This document shows positions 51,601 through 54,600 of a DNA stretch of 64,000 nucleotides, one piece after another. The notes under the pieces were generated by a model. That model saw only the letters and a program-made list of their open reading frames with translations, ran no database searches and was not told where the DNA came from. The position numbers and the translations under genes were made by a program. Each line of letters starts with the position of its first letter. Position 1 is the first letter of the stretch. Source of the DNA: Bemisia tabaci (taxonomy: Eukaryota > Arthropoda > Insecta > Hemiptera > Aleyrodidae); the NCBI RefSeq assembly GCF_918797505.1, contig NC_092795.1, positions 57,138,916-57,202,915 on the forward strand. Direction: 5' to 3'.

Positions 51601-54600
51601 ATGAATACTGCATTTTTTATAGGTCATGTGGGTTCTCAAGTCTTCATAATCGTTAAGATGATTATTTTTTACTTTGTCTATACCTCTAGAGAAGCCCATA
51701 GACTTACCACAGCTCCGGTTTTTTGACTGGAAATTTTACAATTATGACTCAAAATAAAGGCCCTGCGTAGGTTCGCACACGTGCAGACCGACTGTAGTAG
51801 TTAGTGCTGACCCTACACTTGATTTCGGAGCAAAAAAATTCTGCGCATACTTGCGTCCCTGGAGGTTAGCGCACTTTGAATTTCCGAAACCGGCCTTCGA
51901 GAAATGAAGAAAATTGACACACTGAGGAGTCTACTGCACTACTGCAGACTCCAGATCTTTGAGGACTGCATTTTTTGCACATCACGTGAGTTCTCAAATC
52001 CTCACAATCATTGGGATGATTATTTTTCACCTTGTCTATACCTGTAGAGAAGCCCATAGACTAAAGACAGTTCCCGTTTTTTGACTAGAAATTTTACAAT
52101 TATGGCTCAAAATACAGAACACGTGGGTTCTTAAATCCTCTCAATCGTTTAGATAATTGTTTTTCACATTGTCTGTACCTTTAGAGAGGCCCATAGACAT
52201 AGCACTGTTCCACAGAAAAGGAGCTTACTGCACTCCTCGCGCATTATTCCGTGATTGTATGAGTAAATGTCCTCTAACTTAACAACGAATGCTTATTTCT
52301 TTCTTGGTTCATGATTTCTTCGTGTTTTTATTCTCTCAGGTTTGTAAGGCTCTGAAATCATCGCAAGCTCACAACTTTGTTTAAAAAAGAAAAAAAGCAA
52401 GTGTGACACCTCACTCTTTTTGATGCGCAATAAAATATTATACCGATGAATATTTTCCTGCTCTTACAGACAGTAATCATTTTTCTTTCCAAATACTTTG
52501 TTATTAATTTTGGTTTCTGCTTTCCTTCATTGAGTGAATATACTTCTTGTTCAAGTAAAATATTTATGTTACGTATGTTTAAATTGCCGCGTATAATGAA
52601 TTTAAATGTATTTATTGAATTACAGACGAAGATCGAATCTGAATTCATAGTTGTTCTGATAATATAATAATTCTGATAGCATAATTGTACCATTAAATTA
52701 CAAAGCTTCAAAATTTCTGTTGGTTTTAAAGCGCGGCGAATCAAGAAATCAGCGAGCATTGAGGTTCAAATAAAGTTCTTCTTACGCTGATTTGTCAACA
52801 CTGTATGAACAACTCGAATAGTGGGATACGCAGTTTTCTTTGGTACTGGAATTTATTTTCCTCAGGGAAACCACAACATTTAGGAGATATATTTTACCAG
52901 ATAATACCAATTCCAGGTTCACAAAATTATACAACATTGCCCACCCCCCACAAAAAAATTAGTAATTAGAGGACAAATCCTCGTAAATTCATCGATAGTT
53001 TTTGATGATAAATCAAAAAAGGTTGAAAAATATATCAGTCCAGGAATTCAGCCATTTTAAAATATTATTAATGTAGTATTAAGTATGAATTTTCAAGCTA
53101 AATGCAAATTTACCACCTTATGCTAAATGATACAGTCAAATTGACTTCAAATTCGTAATTAGCGACCCAAAGAACCCCTAGAAACATATATAATATGTCA
53201 TCATCAGTGATATTCTAATTAATGCCACCTAGATCGGGCCCTGCGGAACCAATGTGCGGCGCTGCAATCGGCATATAACACATATCAGCGCCTACAGGAC
53301 TGCACGAATACTTCACGCATTGCATCAAACACAGTGCGGTCAGCGTGAAACAGATAGCGCCTACAAGATTACATGAATACTTCACGCATTGCACCAAACA
53401 CAGTGCGGTCAGCGTGAAACGCATAGCGCCTACAAGACTGCGTGAATACTTCACGCATTGCGTCCAACACGGTGCAGTCTGCGCGGCGCGGCGGCGGAAG
53501 TTAAAATCATTGAAGCACATTTATGTTTGTTCTTTCATAATTTTTTTGTTCATTTCTTATGAATGGAAGGTCTTGTCTACACAAAGATAGGTTTACGGAA
53601 CTTAACTTTCGCGCAAAGTTTCGTGAACTTTTGCTAGTAGTGTTGACAGGGCTTTCCCAAAAAATGTGTTCAACACGAGTAAATGCGTCTTATGCACACC
53701 TCCCCCGCTGGCACGTTCATTTGATGGTTTTTATCGACTTTGAAAACGAATGAGAAGGGGGCGGCAAAATATAGACGGCCCATGGGCGGCAAGTAGGTGA
53801 ATCCGGCCCTGATGAGGATGACATATTTTCTATTTTGTGGGTTTTTTTTATGATGGAGAGGGTTGAGTTACCTACGTACGCAAATAACCCCCCCCCCCCT
53901 CCCCCCGAGCGATACGTAATTCATGAACGCTCCCTACTTGATGACATATACGTTTTTAGTGTATTTCCCGAGGTACGTAAATACACTATTTTGTAAAATG
54001 AAGCAGAAATTGTTTCCAATTTTAGTTTCAACAGGAGATTCGGCCATGAGGAAAAATTACCAGATGGCGGCAAGCGGTCGACATTTCAGAGCTTTTTGAA
54101 TACCTACTCAACGATTGTTTTAAACTACAAGACGGTATGTTCCAACCTCACTGGGAGTACACGTACAAGTTGCTTTCAAAAACGGGGGGGGGGGCGCTAA
54201 ACATTTATTTATTTTGTGTATATTTTATATAATTCTAACGTAGAAAACGATCCTCACAAGGGGTGGGGGGGAGGGGGGTTGCCGGAAATCAACCCCTATG
54301 GACCGAGATATTAACAAGTATACCCTCAGACAAGATGTTGACGGGTATTTTTAACACCAACAAATGGAAGTTGCATTGATCAAATCACACATTTATAGTC
54401 TTCTCATTGAACCGATACTAATTGTAAGAACTTGTACCTTGTCTAGGAGTTGATTTTCAGACTTCTAGTTCTGCGATTTGTTTTTCTCATAAAATATGGA
54501 AGGAAGATCGTGCTGAAAAGTGTTTTTTTTCATACCTTATCAAGAGACTTGTTCTGTTTGGTTTGCACATTCTTCTCGCACAACATTATGTAGGCTCCAT

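Larger units (their letters stand above)
50608..53811. mobile_element. 3.2-kb non-autonomous hAT-like element
   Basis: The ends CGGGCCGGATTAAG and TGAATCCGGCCCTG resemble the common hAT terminus CAGGGCCGGATT. They are followed by inverted GCCGCGGCCCATGGCGGCAA / CGGCCCATGGGCGGCAAG. Flanks ATGGGGAT (50600-50607) and ATGAGGAT (53812-53819) match at 7 of 8. No transposase frame is recognisable. A second inverted pair (50966-51009 against 53222-53265, CACCTAGATCGGG) suggests an inner element. Confidence 0.75.
50366..53936. mobile_element. ACGTAA-terminus repeat, copy 1, interrupted by a hAT-like element
   Basis: The left terminus AGCGCTCATAAATCACGTAA and right terminus TACGTAATTCATGAACGCTC are imperfect inverted repeats. 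The element itself (50366-50607 plus 53812-53936) includes CTTTGTAACGCTTTGTAACG and a C tract (53888-53906). The rest is the hAT-like insertion. Confidence 0.6.

Noticed and set aside
52358..52759. 133-residue frame inside the hAT-like element as a transposase remnant
   Set aside because: No hAT dimerisation or catalytic motif can be seen, and it overlaps a plus-strand frame of similar quality.
53950..53995. TAGTGTATTT inverted pair, similar to 32816-32848
   Set aside because: Two short hairpins with similar ends; too short to define an element or a terminator in this context.
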